This document shows, piece after piece, positions 34,940 through 48,600 of a stretch of DNA of 64,000 nt. This DNA comes from Symsagittifera roscoffensis (taxonomy: Eukaryota > Xenacoelomorpha > Acoela > Convolutidae), in NCBI RefSeq assembly GCF_963678635.1, contig NC_087063.1, positions 39,448,759 to 39,512,758 of the forward strand. Direction: 5' to 3'. The notes under the pieces are model-generated. The model did not search any database, was not told the origin of the DNA, and was given only the letters and a program-made list of their open reading frames with translations. Positions within the stretch are counted from its first letter, which is position 1, and each line of letters starts with the position of its first letter. Position numbers and translations under genes: made by a program.

Positions 34940-36601
34940 ATGTCTGAAACAGTAGTTACACAACGAACCAACTGCTGTTCAAACCTGAACCCAAAGAAAG
35001 TTAGAGAAGACTTCAAGGAGCAAAAACTTCCAGCATGGCAGCCTTCGTACAACAGTGGAAGCATAGCAATTTCATTTCTGATCATTGCGATTTTTTTTCT
35101 CATCTTTGGAATTATTATTACGGTGGAAGAAGTGAAGGTTGTTGAAGTGGAGTTTGACTACACAGACTGCAACAATTGCGACCAAGTCGATTTCTCAGTC
35201 AATGAGACCGGGTGTGTCTCGTGTAATTGTAGCATCTCTGTAAATATTGGCGAGGACATTCCGAAGCCTGTGTATGTGCAATACAAACTGGACGGATTCT
35301 ATCAGAATCATCGAAGGTAAGAATGTCTAGATAACGATTAACTGGGTAATTTTCCTCAATTGCGATTTAAATTAAATGCGAACGGGCGGATTTTCAAAAA
35401 ATTTTCGGTCAACCAAATTTTTTAGGTCAACCAAAATGATTTTCCGAGCTCTCCTTAAGCACTCTAAAGACCGTAGATGGAGCAAATTTTTCGAAAAAAA
35501 AACAGGTTAAAAAAGCCGTTTTTGGGCACTTTTTGGAAAAATTTGACAAAAAAATAGCGTTTTTTTGGCGCGCGCTCCCCTTCCAAGTTAGTATATATTG
35601 GCGCCAAAGGCCCCTTTAGAAAAATTTTAGGGTCGGTCGGCCAAAAATGGATTTCTTAAAAAGTACCAAAGGGGGATTTCGGTTTTTTGGCAATCTACTT
35701 TTTTTTTTTAATGAGCGGAAAATCTAAAAGACCTAGAAAAAATGTAGATGGTTTTTATATCTACCCGCAAAATACAAATTCAGCCCTGCAAATTTCAGTT
35801 GCAATTGCTTAAAAAAGCTCGAAGAAAATAATAGAAAATGTCGGAAATTTAAACTGGTAACATGTTTTTAATATGCCAAAAACTTCAAAACGTACTGCCA
35901 TGTTAAGTTTTACGAATCTGTCCAGGTACGTTCTCTCTCGAGATGACGTGCAACTGAGAGGTGACTGGGATAAGAAGCCCTCTGGGGACTGTGATCCATA
36001 TGGAACCAATGAAAATGGGCAGAAAATAGTTCCCTGTGGCGCAATTGCCAACTCCATTTTCAACGACACTTTTGAACTCAGTACTTCAGACGATGTTGTT
36101 GTGAATATGTTGAGAACTGGAATTGCTTGGGCCAGTGACAAGGATGACAAATTCAAAAATCCTGACGGCTGGATTGAAATGCTACAAGCTGACCCAAGTA
36201 ACTATGCCAGTCCGCCTAATTGGTGTGGCAGAACCCTTGTGACATTGGACGTGGACGACGAAAGCAACAATGGTCTGAAAAATGAGGATTTGATTGTATG
36301 GATGCGAACGTCAAGCTTGCCGACCTTCAGGAAACCCTGGCGAAGAATCGACCACAGCCAGGATGGGTTCCAGGACGGACTTCCCAAAGGAGTTTACAAT
36401 CTGACGATCGATTACAACTACCCGGTGTCTAGATTCGGCGCCAGAAAATCAATAATTATAACCAACGCATCGGAGTTCGGAACTCTGAATGAGTTCTTGG
36501 GAATCGCATATCTGCTTGTGGGCTGCGTCTCTCTTTTGATTGCTGGGATTTTTTTGGTTTTGAGAGTAAAAGGAGGGTTTGGACTCGCAAGGCCTCGATA
36601 A
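34940..36601 (+). CDS. TMEM30/CDC50-family protein, P4-ATPase flippase beta-subunit
   Basis: Exons 34940-35316 and 35926-36601 join in phase to give 350 residues, close to vertebrate TMEM30A. CDC50 proteins pair with P4-ATPases, are needed for their exit from the ER, and support flipping of phosphatidylserine and phosphatidylethanolamine to the cytosolic leaflet. The sequence shows a short cytosolic N-terminus, TM1 at about 43-62, a large lumenal domain, and TM2 at about 312-337. Family signatures are FYQNHRRYVLSRDD across the splice junction, PCGAIANSIFNDTFEL, NEDLIVWMRTSSLPTFRK and FLGIAYLLVG. Lumenal cysteines and several N-glycosylation sequons (NET, NDT, NLT, NAS) fit. The ATG lies 5 bases after a 3' splice site. 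Which vertebrate paralogue (TMEM30A, B or C) it matches best needs a tree, so I give no symbol. Confidence 0.95.
35386..35692 (+). repeat. Truncated hAT-type MITE copy in the TMEM30 intron
   Basis: Parallels the intact MITE at 40653-41082 over about 300 bp: GGGCGGATTTTCAAAAAATT, AAAGCCGTTTTTGGGCAC, GGCGCGCGCTCCCC, TAGTATATATTGGCGCCAAA and CAAAAATGGATTTCT in the same order. Both terminal inverted repeats are missing. Confidence 0.85.
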
Positions 36602-37690
36602 ATATCCCAGTTTGTTAAAATCATTAATTTCATTATACCCTGATTCTATCGTCATTAATTATACTTTGCGAAGCTGCAGCTATTTCAATTATTTAGCTAT
36701 TACCATGAATGTCCAATAACCGTCTTGATTGAATACGAAGTTCACTCATATCGTGAATAATTGTATTATTTTTATTGTATGCTTCTTTATTTCGTCGATG
36801 CTTCCTCAGAAAACGTGACATAAGTCCTTAAAGAAGGCAAAGCTTGCTATTATGCCTGCAACGCATAGGTTGGAATCATATCAAATTTAAATTAAGCAAA
36901 ACTGCGGTAAATATTTGACTGATTAGTTTTAATTTAATTCATGCTGACTGGGTTGATTCTTTTTGCTGTAAATACTTTTAATTCGATTATCCGTAGCTGA
37001 ATTTAGAAATCAGATATATTTCTTTTTTTATTGCCAATATTTTGATAATTCGGTGAAATATTTGTCGTTAAATTGTACAGGAACGAAGTGATTGTCTCAG
37101 GCCGCGATGATTGATCCATCCATTGAAAGTGGGTGGAACTTTGTATTCGGGTGTGTTTTAATTTTTTCTTTTTTCCACGCAAAATCAGGTGCTATAATTG
37201 TCCAAGTGTCGAAAAAAGTTAATTTCAGTTTAGTCTAATTTCGAGCGCGTAGTGCAGTCGAGTAGCGTTCGGTATTACACGTTCGTAAAGCGCGTGAGAT
37301 TCTTAATCTGTATGCAGTATCGAATCCGACACCGTAGCTGAATTTTAACTATTCGATTTTCTACCCTTTTATATTGATCCTGTCTGCTAAGAAAATTTAG
37401 TTTGACTAAAAGTAAAATCAATTTTGGAATCTTCATTTAGCGCTTCCTTGGCCATAAAAAGATGAAAAACGATTGTACAAGAAAATTAAAAAGAAAGATT
37501 TTAATTTTATTTTCCATTTTTTGACAGTCATGCCTAAGTCACTAATTTTCTAAAATTCTGATTTTCTACATGCGTTTATTGTTTCTTTTCTCATTGTGGC
37601 AATATTGGACATTCGGAAAGTGCGTAAGCAATGGTATGTCTGAATAGATTTGACGACGAATTCCAGCATTCAGATGAAGGCATTCTGAAT
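36602..37690. other. Spacer after TMEM30, with family C and tRNA-like fragments
   Basis: No gene. Family C sequence lies at about 37110-37260 (CCACGCAAAATCAGG). Immediately after, at 37249-37335, is a tRNA-like segment with an A-box-like TAGTGCAGTCGAGTAGCG and a B-box-like TATCGAATCCG. No AATAAA is seen close to the TMEM30 stop. Confidence 0.5.
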
Positions 37691-39010
37691 AGCATTCAAG
37701 CTTTTTAATGGACGATCTTACGTTTTTCCATGTAATTCGATCAATGCAGTCTGTGGGTTTGAGGCTTAAAGTATTCAGGTCCTGTTTAACACAATCGATC
37801 TGGCTTTTTCAGGTCTTCCAGCTGGTTTTTCCAATTGCTGTGTCTGATCGAAAATTATTTTTAAGCCTCGTTTTTGTAAAGCCTTGTTCCAATTATTTAA
37901 CTTCTTACTAGACTGGGATTCCATTTCATCTGGTATCACAAGGTCATGTACATATAGTATATCCCACGGTTCCGTGGAACGACAGTTTTTCTTCTTAGCC
38001 CCATCCATTACTATTATTAATAACAAAGGCTAAGTGCCGATCCTCGATCTTCTTTAATTTTGAAATAATTACTGCATCCCTGGGGTCGGCGAACTCTGAT
38101 TTTTGACTTGGTGTACAGACACGTTATCAGTCCTATCAGATGCTCAGGGACTCTCTGTTGCCTCAGAGACATGAGATCAGTTCCCTGGGAACATGGTCGA
38201 AAGCTTTTTCGAGATCAACAATTATGTGATGCAGGTTTTTTTCTTTTCCGCAAATAGTTCTTCCAATGGTTTTTCAGCAAAACGGCATCGGTAATTGATC
38301 TACCACCCATAAGTCCAATGGTGTCAATATCTCTCAAAATTGGAGACATGACTCAAGTTTTCCGCCTCAAAAGCAAATGAAAAATGATCAAAAGGATGCA
38401 GCTAGAACAAAATTTAAGCAAAACGTAAACAAATTTCAGCAAAACGTGTATGCCATCTATTTTTGTCAAATGTCGCAGACTTTTTTAGTACTTTTTCGAA
38501 AAATTTTTAAAGCTTGTTCCAGTGATCGGATGCCTCTGTAAGATTCAAATTGTAACGGATTGCCTTTCCCTTTGTAAAATGTAGCAGTTTCCATTTCGCT
38601 CAAATCGGACGGGATTAGACCAGAGCCCAGAACAGCCCAGCAAGTAAGCTTTTACCGGCAAATATCCGAAGTTAGCCCTGTTGGTCCTGGGTTTTTCTTA
38701 TTTTTCATTTCTGCTAGTGGCACCTCTTGGATAGTAAATACTCCAATGGGCCAGCCACTCGGTGGATAGCCTCCGTTTCAAATGGACTTGTCTTAAAAGA
38801 ATTAAAAAGATTTGAGAAGTAGCTTTACCTCTGCGAGAGAGCCCAAGTAAGGAGTTTTCCTTAATATTTAATGAATTTTGCTCCAACTACATCCCCTTTG
38901 ATCATTTTTCATTTGCTTGGCGAGACGGAATTTTTGAGTCGTGTATCCGTTTTTGAAAGATATTGACACCATTTCTGGCTTGATTTTTTAGCTTCAGCAA
39001 ATAGATGTTT
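37690..39010 (-). pseudogene. Decayed RTE-like LINE with internal deletion
   Basis: Minus-strand fragments of reverse transcriptase in several frames: FYKGKGNPL and SYRGI around 38520-38580, a GRSITDA-like finger segment near 38300, VPEHLIGLITCLY near 38130, and EPWDILYVHDLVI near 37960, where the catalytic YADD has become YVHD. The segment between RT and the C-terminus is missing. Frameshifts and stops throughout make it a dead copy. It differs from the intact RTE at 22926-26076. Confidence 0.75.
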
Positions 39011-39570
39011 CACGCACGACTGTGTTTTATCTCAGATATATCTTCCGGTCTTTTTCATTTTCAGAATTCTCTCACCATTTGAATAATTTTATAATTCTGA
39101 ACTTGAAACGTGTTCAAAAATTTTTCATCAATTTTTTTTTGGGGAGTTCAGAGTTTTTTTTGCATAATTTCAATCACCTGTTGGCTATTTTTTGTGCTTT
39201 CCGATGAGCTTGAGTTCCATTCATCAACTGTTTTTCGACCAGCTGTTGACGCAAAGATGACTATGACTCATTTGTTCCTCGAGAAATTTCATTCCATTTT
39301 CGCATTTGAGCTATCAACGGGCTCTCTAGAGGTCTAAGAGAGCTAAATATACATTGAATCCTGGAAAAAAAGTTTGCTATAATGGTTTGCTGTTTCGTTT
39401 TAGCCCGGTTCAACTTTCCCTACGATCTTTTTCAAGTTTTTGGCACAGTGTTTTGTAAATTGAATGGCTAAAATGCTTTAAAAACATTGGTCTTTCCAAT
39501 TTTCTGTTACAACAGAATAGACGAATCATTGTCTGTTCTGTTGGCTAAATTACTATATTTTTATTTTCAG

Positions 39571-39644
39571 ATTAAATTGTTGAATAGTATGCTTCAACTG
39601 ACAGGAATCGCAAAGTAGCTGTTGTTTATGTAAAAATATCATCA
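39571..39644 (+). promoter_or_regulatory. SLC38A10 5' leader with a 9-codon upstream ORF
   Basis: The exon begins after TTTTATTTTCAG (ending 39570). It contains an ATG at about 39590 opening a short frame that ends in TAG before the main ATG. Such an upstream ORF can lower translation of the main frame, but an effect here is inference. Confidence 0.5.
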
Positions 39645-42600
39645 ATGGTCAGAATGGCCTCCAGCTCTATGGCCAGTAATAGCCATACAGTGGGCATAGG
39701 CATGGGTGGGTCCATGAGTTCTAGTGGAGGAGGGATGAGTGCAAACTATAGAAATGACCTCATATGGTCCGCCACTGTCAATCTGGCCAATTCAATTGTG
39801 GGAGTATCGCTTCTATCCATGCCGTATGCTCTTAAACGGGTGAGTCATATTTTGTAATTATTGAAAGATGTGCTGGTTAGTCAACTATAACTTCGACAAG
39901 CTACCATGGTATTTTGAAGGCTATATTGATCTCAAATAATCTATGTTGAAAAAACGCGAAATAAACATTTCTTAGTTATAAAGTAGGGCTTGTATGACAA
40001 GCATCAGCTCATAGTGTGGCATTTCAAGGTGAACCGAATTTTGGTTATACTTTCCGAATATTCGCTACTTTTTTGGATGCTCATATACTAACTTACTGTT
40101 GGAAATGAAAAACTTCAATTGAATGAGATCAATTTCCATGCTTCAGTAATTAAAATTTCAAATATTGACGTAAAATTTAGACAAAATTTGTAGTATGTTT
40201 AGAATCTTGTTTATTTTTACAACATGGCTGAATATTTTCCTTGTTCTCATCACGTACCCAAATAAAAGAATCAATTGAAGCAAGAAATTGTTTTTTACAT
40301 TTTGTGTAGGCTGGTCTGATTCTTGGTCTGCTGTGCATCTTCTCCTGTGCTTACTTCACTTACATATCATGTCGCTTTCTGGCCCGAGCCGCTTGTGCAG
40401 TGCGCAGAAAGTCATTCCAATATCTCGGTTAGTCCGTGATGCGTTTGGCTAGGAAAGAGGAAACTTGGAAATTTTGGCTGAGCTTTATTTACAGCACATG
40501 GAGAGCTCACAAGTCACTTTATTTCATATTAAAGTTTCACTCCACTCAATGTGAATATGCCCCTGAAGTAATTATGATCAATTGCACTTCTTCTCAACTG
40601 AAACTTGTATCATGACTTGGTTTGAAGCGAGGCTTTTAGTTATGATTCGACCCAGGGGCGGATCTAGGATTTTCTCGAGGGGGGGGGGCGGATTTTCAAA
40701 AAATTTTCCCAAAATTTTGACGACCTTTTTTTTAGGTTGACAAATTTGATTTTTCGAGCTCTCCCAAAGCACTGTTTGACCCCTATTTTGGCAAAATTTT
40801 CTGCGCCGCTGGCAAATTTTTGAAAAAACAGTCAAAAAAGCCGTTTTTGGGCACTTTTTGAAAAATTTTGACAAAAAAAATCGTGTTTTTTTTTGGCGCG
40901 CGCTCCCCCTCAAATTTAGTATATATTGGCGCCAAAGGCGCCTTTAGAAAACTTATAGGGTCGGTCTGCCAAAAATGGATTTCTGAAAAAGTATCAAAGG
41001 GGGACCCTTTGGGTCGACAGGGGGTCGAATCCCTGAGGGGGGGGGGGGGGGGCGTCCGCCCCCCACCCTAAATCCGCCCCTGATTCGACCATTCAACGAG
41101 TAGTACCGACAATGAGTTGAAAAATTCAACTCGAGAATTCAACAACAAGTTTTTAGTTCAAAGCTTTGAAGTTTTCCTGAGTAACACTCAAATTGAGTCA
41201 TGAAAAAGACCAGGGTGGTAATTAACAATGCGAGGAAACTGTTTGCACGTCAATGTTAATACTGGTGTGCATGAGGGGTCTAGGATATAATTGCAGTACG
41301 CGGTGTAGTTTCTTCCCGGTGGTGCATATCCTTCAATATTTTTACGATGGTAGGATTTCATTATCCTACTTTTTCTATTTCTGCCAGGAATGATCAGCGA
41401 TGGTACGTATGCAGCCAACTGTTCTCTCTCCTCTTTCTCTCTAGTCTTATCAAATGTTTCTCTCCTTTGTCGACACTTATCAATGCCTCGAACGAAGCTC
41501 AGAATGACCATCTAATCATCAAAAACATCCGTCAAATTTTTTTCAAAGTTAATTGCATGATCATTATGACTATGACTTAGATGAAATAAACGAAGAATAT
41601 TGGATGATTATTCCGTTCATCGAAAAGTAGACTAGATTTTGTATGCTTAGAAGTATTTTCAGTGAAAGATGGTACTTGCCCTGAGTAGAATATGATATTT
41701 TCTTAACTCATTCGCTGTTGACTTCTGAGCTTTCAATTTTCAACTATATATGCCGAATTTCAAAAAGAAAATTGATGTTTTTCCTTTTCATGGCGTATCC
41801 GCTTATTATCGGTTTGTTTGCTTGTTGTTCACGTAATATCAATTATATTTTTTTTATTCTGACATTTATCTTGTGCTTCTGTAATTGAAGTCGTAGATTC
41901 CTTCAATGACGATTGTATGGTTTTTCAGTGCTGTTTTCCAATGGAGTTCTGGGCAAGACGGTGGTGGAGTTGAGTGTGATTGGACTGAATATCGGCTGCT
42001 GTGTCGCCTTCTTCGTCGTCATCGGAGACGTGGCCGCCGAATTCCTTTCCAGATACGTCACAGCTGATGTGAGTAACCTGTGTGGCATGCGAGTTCTAAT
42101 TAGCGGTCTTAATTAAATTATTTTTTACTTCATCATCAAGGCTCATTGAACAAAAAAGAGCACATGTTTACGTATTCTATGGCAGAAAGGGCTTTCAGTC
42201 GCCGTGGAAAAAACACCGGATGTTGCCATGCCATGTTCTGTTGAAAGTAATAAAATTATTCTTCGCAATGGAAAAAGTAATAAAAAACTATATTTTGGCA
42301 AAAAAATAGAAGCTGAGTTGACGTGAAGTCGAATTTGAAGAGTTCATCAACAAAGAGATTTAAAATTTAGCCACTTTTTTTTTCAAAAAAATTTGGTGCA
42401 AGTTTTTGCAAGCAGATAACATCATAATTACAAACGATTTGATTATCGCAACTGTTAAATTTCAATAAATTGACTCTTTTCTTTGTTTTTTGTTAAGTGG
42501 CAATTAAGCCAGCTATTTGTTTTCTGCGTTTACTTTTTAGTTTGCTAAAAGAACGGCCTTACTAGGTTCGAACCCTTACCATTGTCGTTCCAGGCATGGA

Positions 42601-45600
42601 TGTAACCTCTGGGCTAAATGTGCTAAATACGACGTCGAATATGAGTTACGTTTTCGTCACGCTATCAGTTGATTCTGTGAGTGACAAGTTAGATTGACAA
42701 ATCGTGAACCTGAAAAAAAAAGAAAAACTTGCGTATCTAATCGTAAGTGAGCTAATTTGGAATATGTTGCCGTTTGTCACTTTTTTTGAAAGTTGGCAGG
42801 CACATAGTTTTATCGCAGGCGCAACGAAGCTCCGCATCGCTCGGTGTAAATTACCTTAATGATTTGCGATTGTACAAATGTAACTTGGTATCTTGACTTA
42901 GGAGTTGGGGTTCTACAAGAACAGTGTGATGATAGTTCTGGCCACTGTCATAGTGCTTCCACTGGCTCTTGTGTCAGACATTGGGAAGTTCGCCAAACTC
43001 AGTGCATTCTCACTCGTTTTCTACGTCATATTCGCTCTATATGTAAGTAACAAATTAGCGACCCTATCTTAAATGAATCATAATCTTAATTTATGTGAAT
43101 TCTCTTTAAGATTCGCTCATATTTTGATACAAAGAAAATTCGTCTCTAGATACAATACAAAGAAACTCGATTTTTTTTACTAGTATCAATCATCCTCATC
43201 CTTTAACAAGATATTTTCATCGCTTACATGTGCTGTCGATTCAAAAATTGTACCATAGATTGTCATAGATTAGATGGAAGATTATTTGGTTGGTTTTCAG
43301 GTTTTTGTGTCCTATATGCGGTCCACTGGTCCGTCTGACTCCGCCCTCAAACCCTCTAAATATCCTTGGGTGTGGTACAACTTCGAAGGTGTGATGGAGG
43401 TAGCCCCCATCATAGCTGGCTCCTTCACGTGCCAGCCTGCGCTGTTTCCCCTCATGGAGACCTTGGAAGATGACACGCCAAAGAGCATTGAGATCGTGAC
43501 AAAGCGTGCCATGATTTTTGTTGCCACCCTCTACTCGTCTGTAAGTTCATTAAAAATTCTTCAACAAGAAATTTTATCTGGCTAACCGAGACCTTACTTA
43601 CCTTACCTGGAAGTAACAAATATTGATTGTAAAAGGTTTTCTAAAGCGTAATAGAGCAAAATGAAGAATTTTGCTTTTTTGTTGCTATTCCAATAATTCA
43701 GCGTTTCGAAATTTGGGACTGATTTTTAATCTTATTGATTTAGAAATTCGTTCGAGGGACTCGAAAATATTCTTTTTTTCTTACACTTTCAGTTTCTTAA
43801 TTTAAACTTTGATTTTTTTTTGTCAGGAATAGTTCCCAAATCTGCTATCTGTGGAGTACTAATTTTGGCTTCGCTTCATGTAGTATGGTGTTTGTTCTTC
43901 TGTTACAGGTGGGTATTTTTGGATACCTGATGTTTGGTGACAGCTGTCTGGGAGATATGCTGCACAACTTCCACCAGAGTCCCCTGACAGACACATTTAA
44001 ACTCTGTTTCGCTTTCTCCATCCTATTCAGCTTCCCGCTCGTCGTATACCCACTCAGAAGCAGTCTGGAGACGCTTCTCTTCCAGAACATAGCTAGTGTA
44101 AGGTTTGATTTTTTCAAATATTATGCATTTATTTTTTTCGCGGTTTAATTTTTGATTTCTTTCGAAGCTCAGTTCATTTCTTTTGTTGAAAGGAAGACAA
44201 ATTCCACTATCAAGCAGCAAAGGTGTGCAGGTGACGAAAACGAGATCGACTTCTAGTTTCGAAAGTGGAATTTAAATTTCAGGTTTCCCAGCGAATTAAA
44301 ATTTTTAGTTTTTGCTCCCGTTCTCTCAAATTGGGTTAATTCTATCAAAAAAGTGCCAATCATAATTTGTTTCAGAAATTCAAAGAGCTTTAAGGGCACT
44401 GATTATTTTCTCTGAAGTTCGAAAGTTGAGGTTTTTTCAAAAAACAAGTCAGTTTTGCTTACTAGCGTTCATTGACTTTTTTCCAATTGTCTCTTGGCTG
44501 TTTTTTTTTCGTTAGTTTCGAAAGTGGAATTTAATTTTCAGATTTACCAGCGAAATAAAAATTGTTATTATTGATGCAGTTTCGTCAACTTGAGTTTATT
44601 AGGTAAAGTGTCCATCATAAATTGGTCTAAAATTCAAAGAGCTATAAGGCCATCTATTTTTTTTTATTGAATTTCGAGATTTGAGATTTTAAGTAATGAT
44701 TTTTTTTTCTGTTAACTGTCGTTGATTGACTCTTTTCCAACTGTCTGTTGGTTATGTTTATGTTTTCTTTTTTTTTCGTAATGAACGTAGTGAGTACTCT
44801 TATATAGGTCTTGCTGATGTGTTTTTTTTTCAGGAGAAAGCCTTAAATCTTTCTAAGTTCAGTGCAGTTCTATTGTAAAGGTAACAGCAAAACTGTAAAG
44901 GTCAAGAAAAAGTGATCGACTTCTTATTTCGAAAAAGGAAATTAATTATCAGATTTTCCAGCGAAATAAAAGTTTTACCTATTGATCCAGTTTTCTCAAT
45001 TTGGGTTAATTTTAACAAAAAAGTGTCCATCATAAATTGTTCTACAAATTCAAAGAGCTTTAGGCCATCTGTTTTTTTCTTCGAAATTCAAAAGTTGAAG
45101 AGTTTTGAAAAAACGAGTCCTTTTTTTCAGTTTCCTTGCGTTCATTACTCTTTTCCAACTGTCAGTTGGCCATGTTCTGTGGTGGCGGTCATAAATACTT
45201 ATTTGAGCTGAATATTTTGATGTCCATGAAAAGAATGGGAGAAAGACCTCGGCCGCTAAATTGCCAGCTTCGTTTTCCCATCATATCTTATTGGCTAATG
45301 ATCCGACAATGCTTTCCCGTCATCTTAACTGCAATGTCCTTGCTTACTATGGTGTGCATCAATTAATCTGGTTTTAGCCCGCGCACAACCAGAGGAAAAC
45401 CAAGGTTCCAGTGTCTAGCCATATGTATGAAAGTGAGATAGAAACCTCCTCTGACGAGTACACCGCAAAGCTATCTTCTAGGGACCCAAACAACAACCGG
45501 GCTGACAGTAGCGACACGGGAGGGGTCCACATACCAAGCAGCAGGTAAAGCTATTTGAAAAAATATCAAGTTCGGGTTTGTTGTCGTTCGTAACATCGAA

Positions 45601-48600
45601 GGACTTAACGTCACATTGATTAAGTCGAAAATTGACGATATTCCAACTGTCGCGCTAGTTTTTAATTTATTCTTCTGATTGAATAAAACTAGATAGTGAA
45701 AGACTAAAGGATTTTCAGGTAATTTTTGATGCACCTTTTGCCTCTGTTTTCATTGGTAGTGTTTTCAGGAAACTCTTATGCTTTGTTTAGATTCATGAAG
45801 ATGACTTTCTTCATTGTTGCCTTCACTCTCACTACTGGAATCCTTATTCCACATGGCAAGTTACCTTTTCGCTACCCGAGAACTCACCTGTTGTTGCTCC
45901 GATGACCTCGGAAGGATTTAAAGCGTAGTGTGTTACCAAGCACGTATTCAGAAATCACTGAATATACTCACATGTGTAGAATGAAAAAAAAATGAGAAAC
46001 TAGTTTTTGCAGATTTTACACAAACGGGCTTGCAGATTATTGTTTTCGGCTTTTTTAGATTTCAAGAAAGTTCGCTTTTTTAGTCCAAGTTTGTGCTATA
46101 ATTAAACGTAATTTATATAAGAGCCTTTTTGCTGCATGATATCTAAGAGTTGTAGTACTAAATAAAGTGTTTTGCAATACGCCAACATTTAGTGATTTTC
46201 TTTCGTTAAGCCAGTTCGAATCCCGTATGCTCAATTTTGATATCCGATTTTCGTTCCGACCATTGAAAATGGGGAGGAACTTTGTCTTCAGGTGTGTGTT
46301 AGTTTTTTTCTTGTTGTTTTCCACGCAAAATAAGGTACCACAAATAATCATCGGAGTTGGTCGAGTGATATATCATATTAAAGACCTCTCAGTCGTGATT
46401 TGGACCACATTTAAAAATTGCCTAAATTTTTTTTTCTAGTGTTGAGAAAAACCGGTTTCAAGTTTTTGATTTTTCGTCTAGTTTCGAGCGAATTAAGCAA
46501 TCGAGTAACGTTTGTTATACATAAAATGAGCAATTTCGGCTAAAAAACTTGATTTTACTGAAAGGAAAACTAGTTTTAGAAGCTTCATTCAGCACTTCTC
46601 TGGCAAAAATAAATTCTAAAATATTCGTAATAAATTCAAAAATAATTGCACCATCACTAACTTGAAGAAAAAAAAATTTTTTTTTTACTGAGAATGTGGT
46701 CGGAACCTTCTGTGCTATTTGCGCAGCAACCGGTTTCCTTGTTTTTTCGGAAGTTTGAATTTTTTCAGAGCATTTTTAAAATTTGTACTTTTTGTCGTAT
46801 ATTAGAGCCCTTTTTAACCATTTTTTGCTTGTGCTTGCGGAGTACAGCTGTGAGCCTCTCAGTTGAAAGCTTAATGAAGAGTGTAAGTATTCCTCAATAG
46901 CCGGTTGGTTTGAGCATAGACATACGATCAAAGTTTTGAAAAAAAGCAGAAGCTTCTTCGATCGGAGAAAAAATACAAACGTGTTGTTTTTGATTTTTGA
47001 GATGAGAGATCAGTAATCGTTTGTTAATTGGTCCTCCATTTCCATCTTATTACCCAAGCAAGGGTATTGCAATCGGGTATTAGTCTTTTTTCAATTTAGA
47101 AAAATGGAGAACAAGCAATTTTTGTGCATGTCTGCATATTAAATGCCCGTTCTGTTCGAAAGTTTGTTAATGTTGGCGGCAAATTAACCAACTCCGATTT
47201 CAGTTTATCATTTTTTCCCGTTTTTTCTTATTCGGCTGAAAAGGTTTCGGGGCTTATAATATATCGGCTTAGAGACCTTTTTGGAGAGATTTGAGGAGCC
47301 AAATTTTTCTATCTAATTGTTTTTGGGAGTAACATTTTACCTTTTAATAAGTTTTGATTCGGTGCTCATTTGAAATGCAATTTTCTTATTTCTTCTTTCT
47401 CGTCGGTTCATCTACAAGTAGTTCATCTGCATTTTTTTTTCTCGTTGGCTTCATCTTCAAGTAGTGACAGTCTTAATTTTCTATCGCAAGCTGAAGCAAA
47501 TTAAGGTACAAGTGTGACAGAGGAGTCCCAAATCACGCTGATTACAAACAAATTTAGCACTAAAGTAAATCAATGGACGCCGCTCGATCAGAAATTCCAC
47601 TCAAACGTGATTAACCTGCCTTATTTGCGATATAACTTTGTTTGGTGCTTTATACATGACGAGGCAATAAGTGGAACAATTTTGAAACACTGTATTTACA
47701 TTAGGGACCCTGTTACTCTCTTATTGGGAACTCTCTATCACGCTTGTGCCCAAATTTTTTTAGTCGACTGCATGTCCAAATAAGATAAGAAAACTTTTTT
47801 CACTAGTGTTTTGATTGAACTGGGGCTTCATCTAGTTTAACAAGCGGTGGTTATAGATATTATCTTTCATTACGAGTCAACTTTTTATTTCCAATCAAAT
47901 TCGCACCAGCAAAGTATATTATAAAATGGGTTCTTTAATCTGTCTGAAGTGCAGCTATTCTGCAAATAAAATGTATAATGTTCAAATTAGGTTCGCGATG
48001 GGCAAATTGGGAAGCGGTTTCTCGAGTTAACAACTAGCTGAACAAATCCATTGTTCATTTATATATCTTGCTCTTAGTCGTTTTACTGTTGCATTAGGCC
48101 ACGATAACATGCCTAAATGTTATGGAAATGTAGAACTTGCAATGAATCTGGTAAAATAAATTGTTTGGGTGTGATATACATTTTTCTGTATTTGAACTAT
48201 GGTGCTTAGTTTCACATCGCAATTATTGGTCTGGTCTGAATCATGTTATTGCTTAGTTGTGAATTGAAAAAAGGGTAGCCGGTTGATGTGCGTGCAAGTT
48301 GCACAGAATTTTATGACCATAGTCTGTTAAAAAAAACTACAAAAAAGTGCCGTTTATGTGCGTGGTATGATGAAACGATCTGAACAGCAATTTAGTTTTT
48401 TTTTTCCCACAAAAAAGTGCCGTTTTTTGTGCGTGGAATGATGAAAGGATCTGAACCGCAATTTAGTTTTTTCTTGGAGTAAAATTGATTTTTCAGGGCT
48501 TGAGTAACAGTTTTACGGCGTATCCTTCTATAATAAGACTGCTTGATCGCTTTACTCGCTCGAAATTGAACTATAACTAAAAAACTTCAAACCGGTTTTT

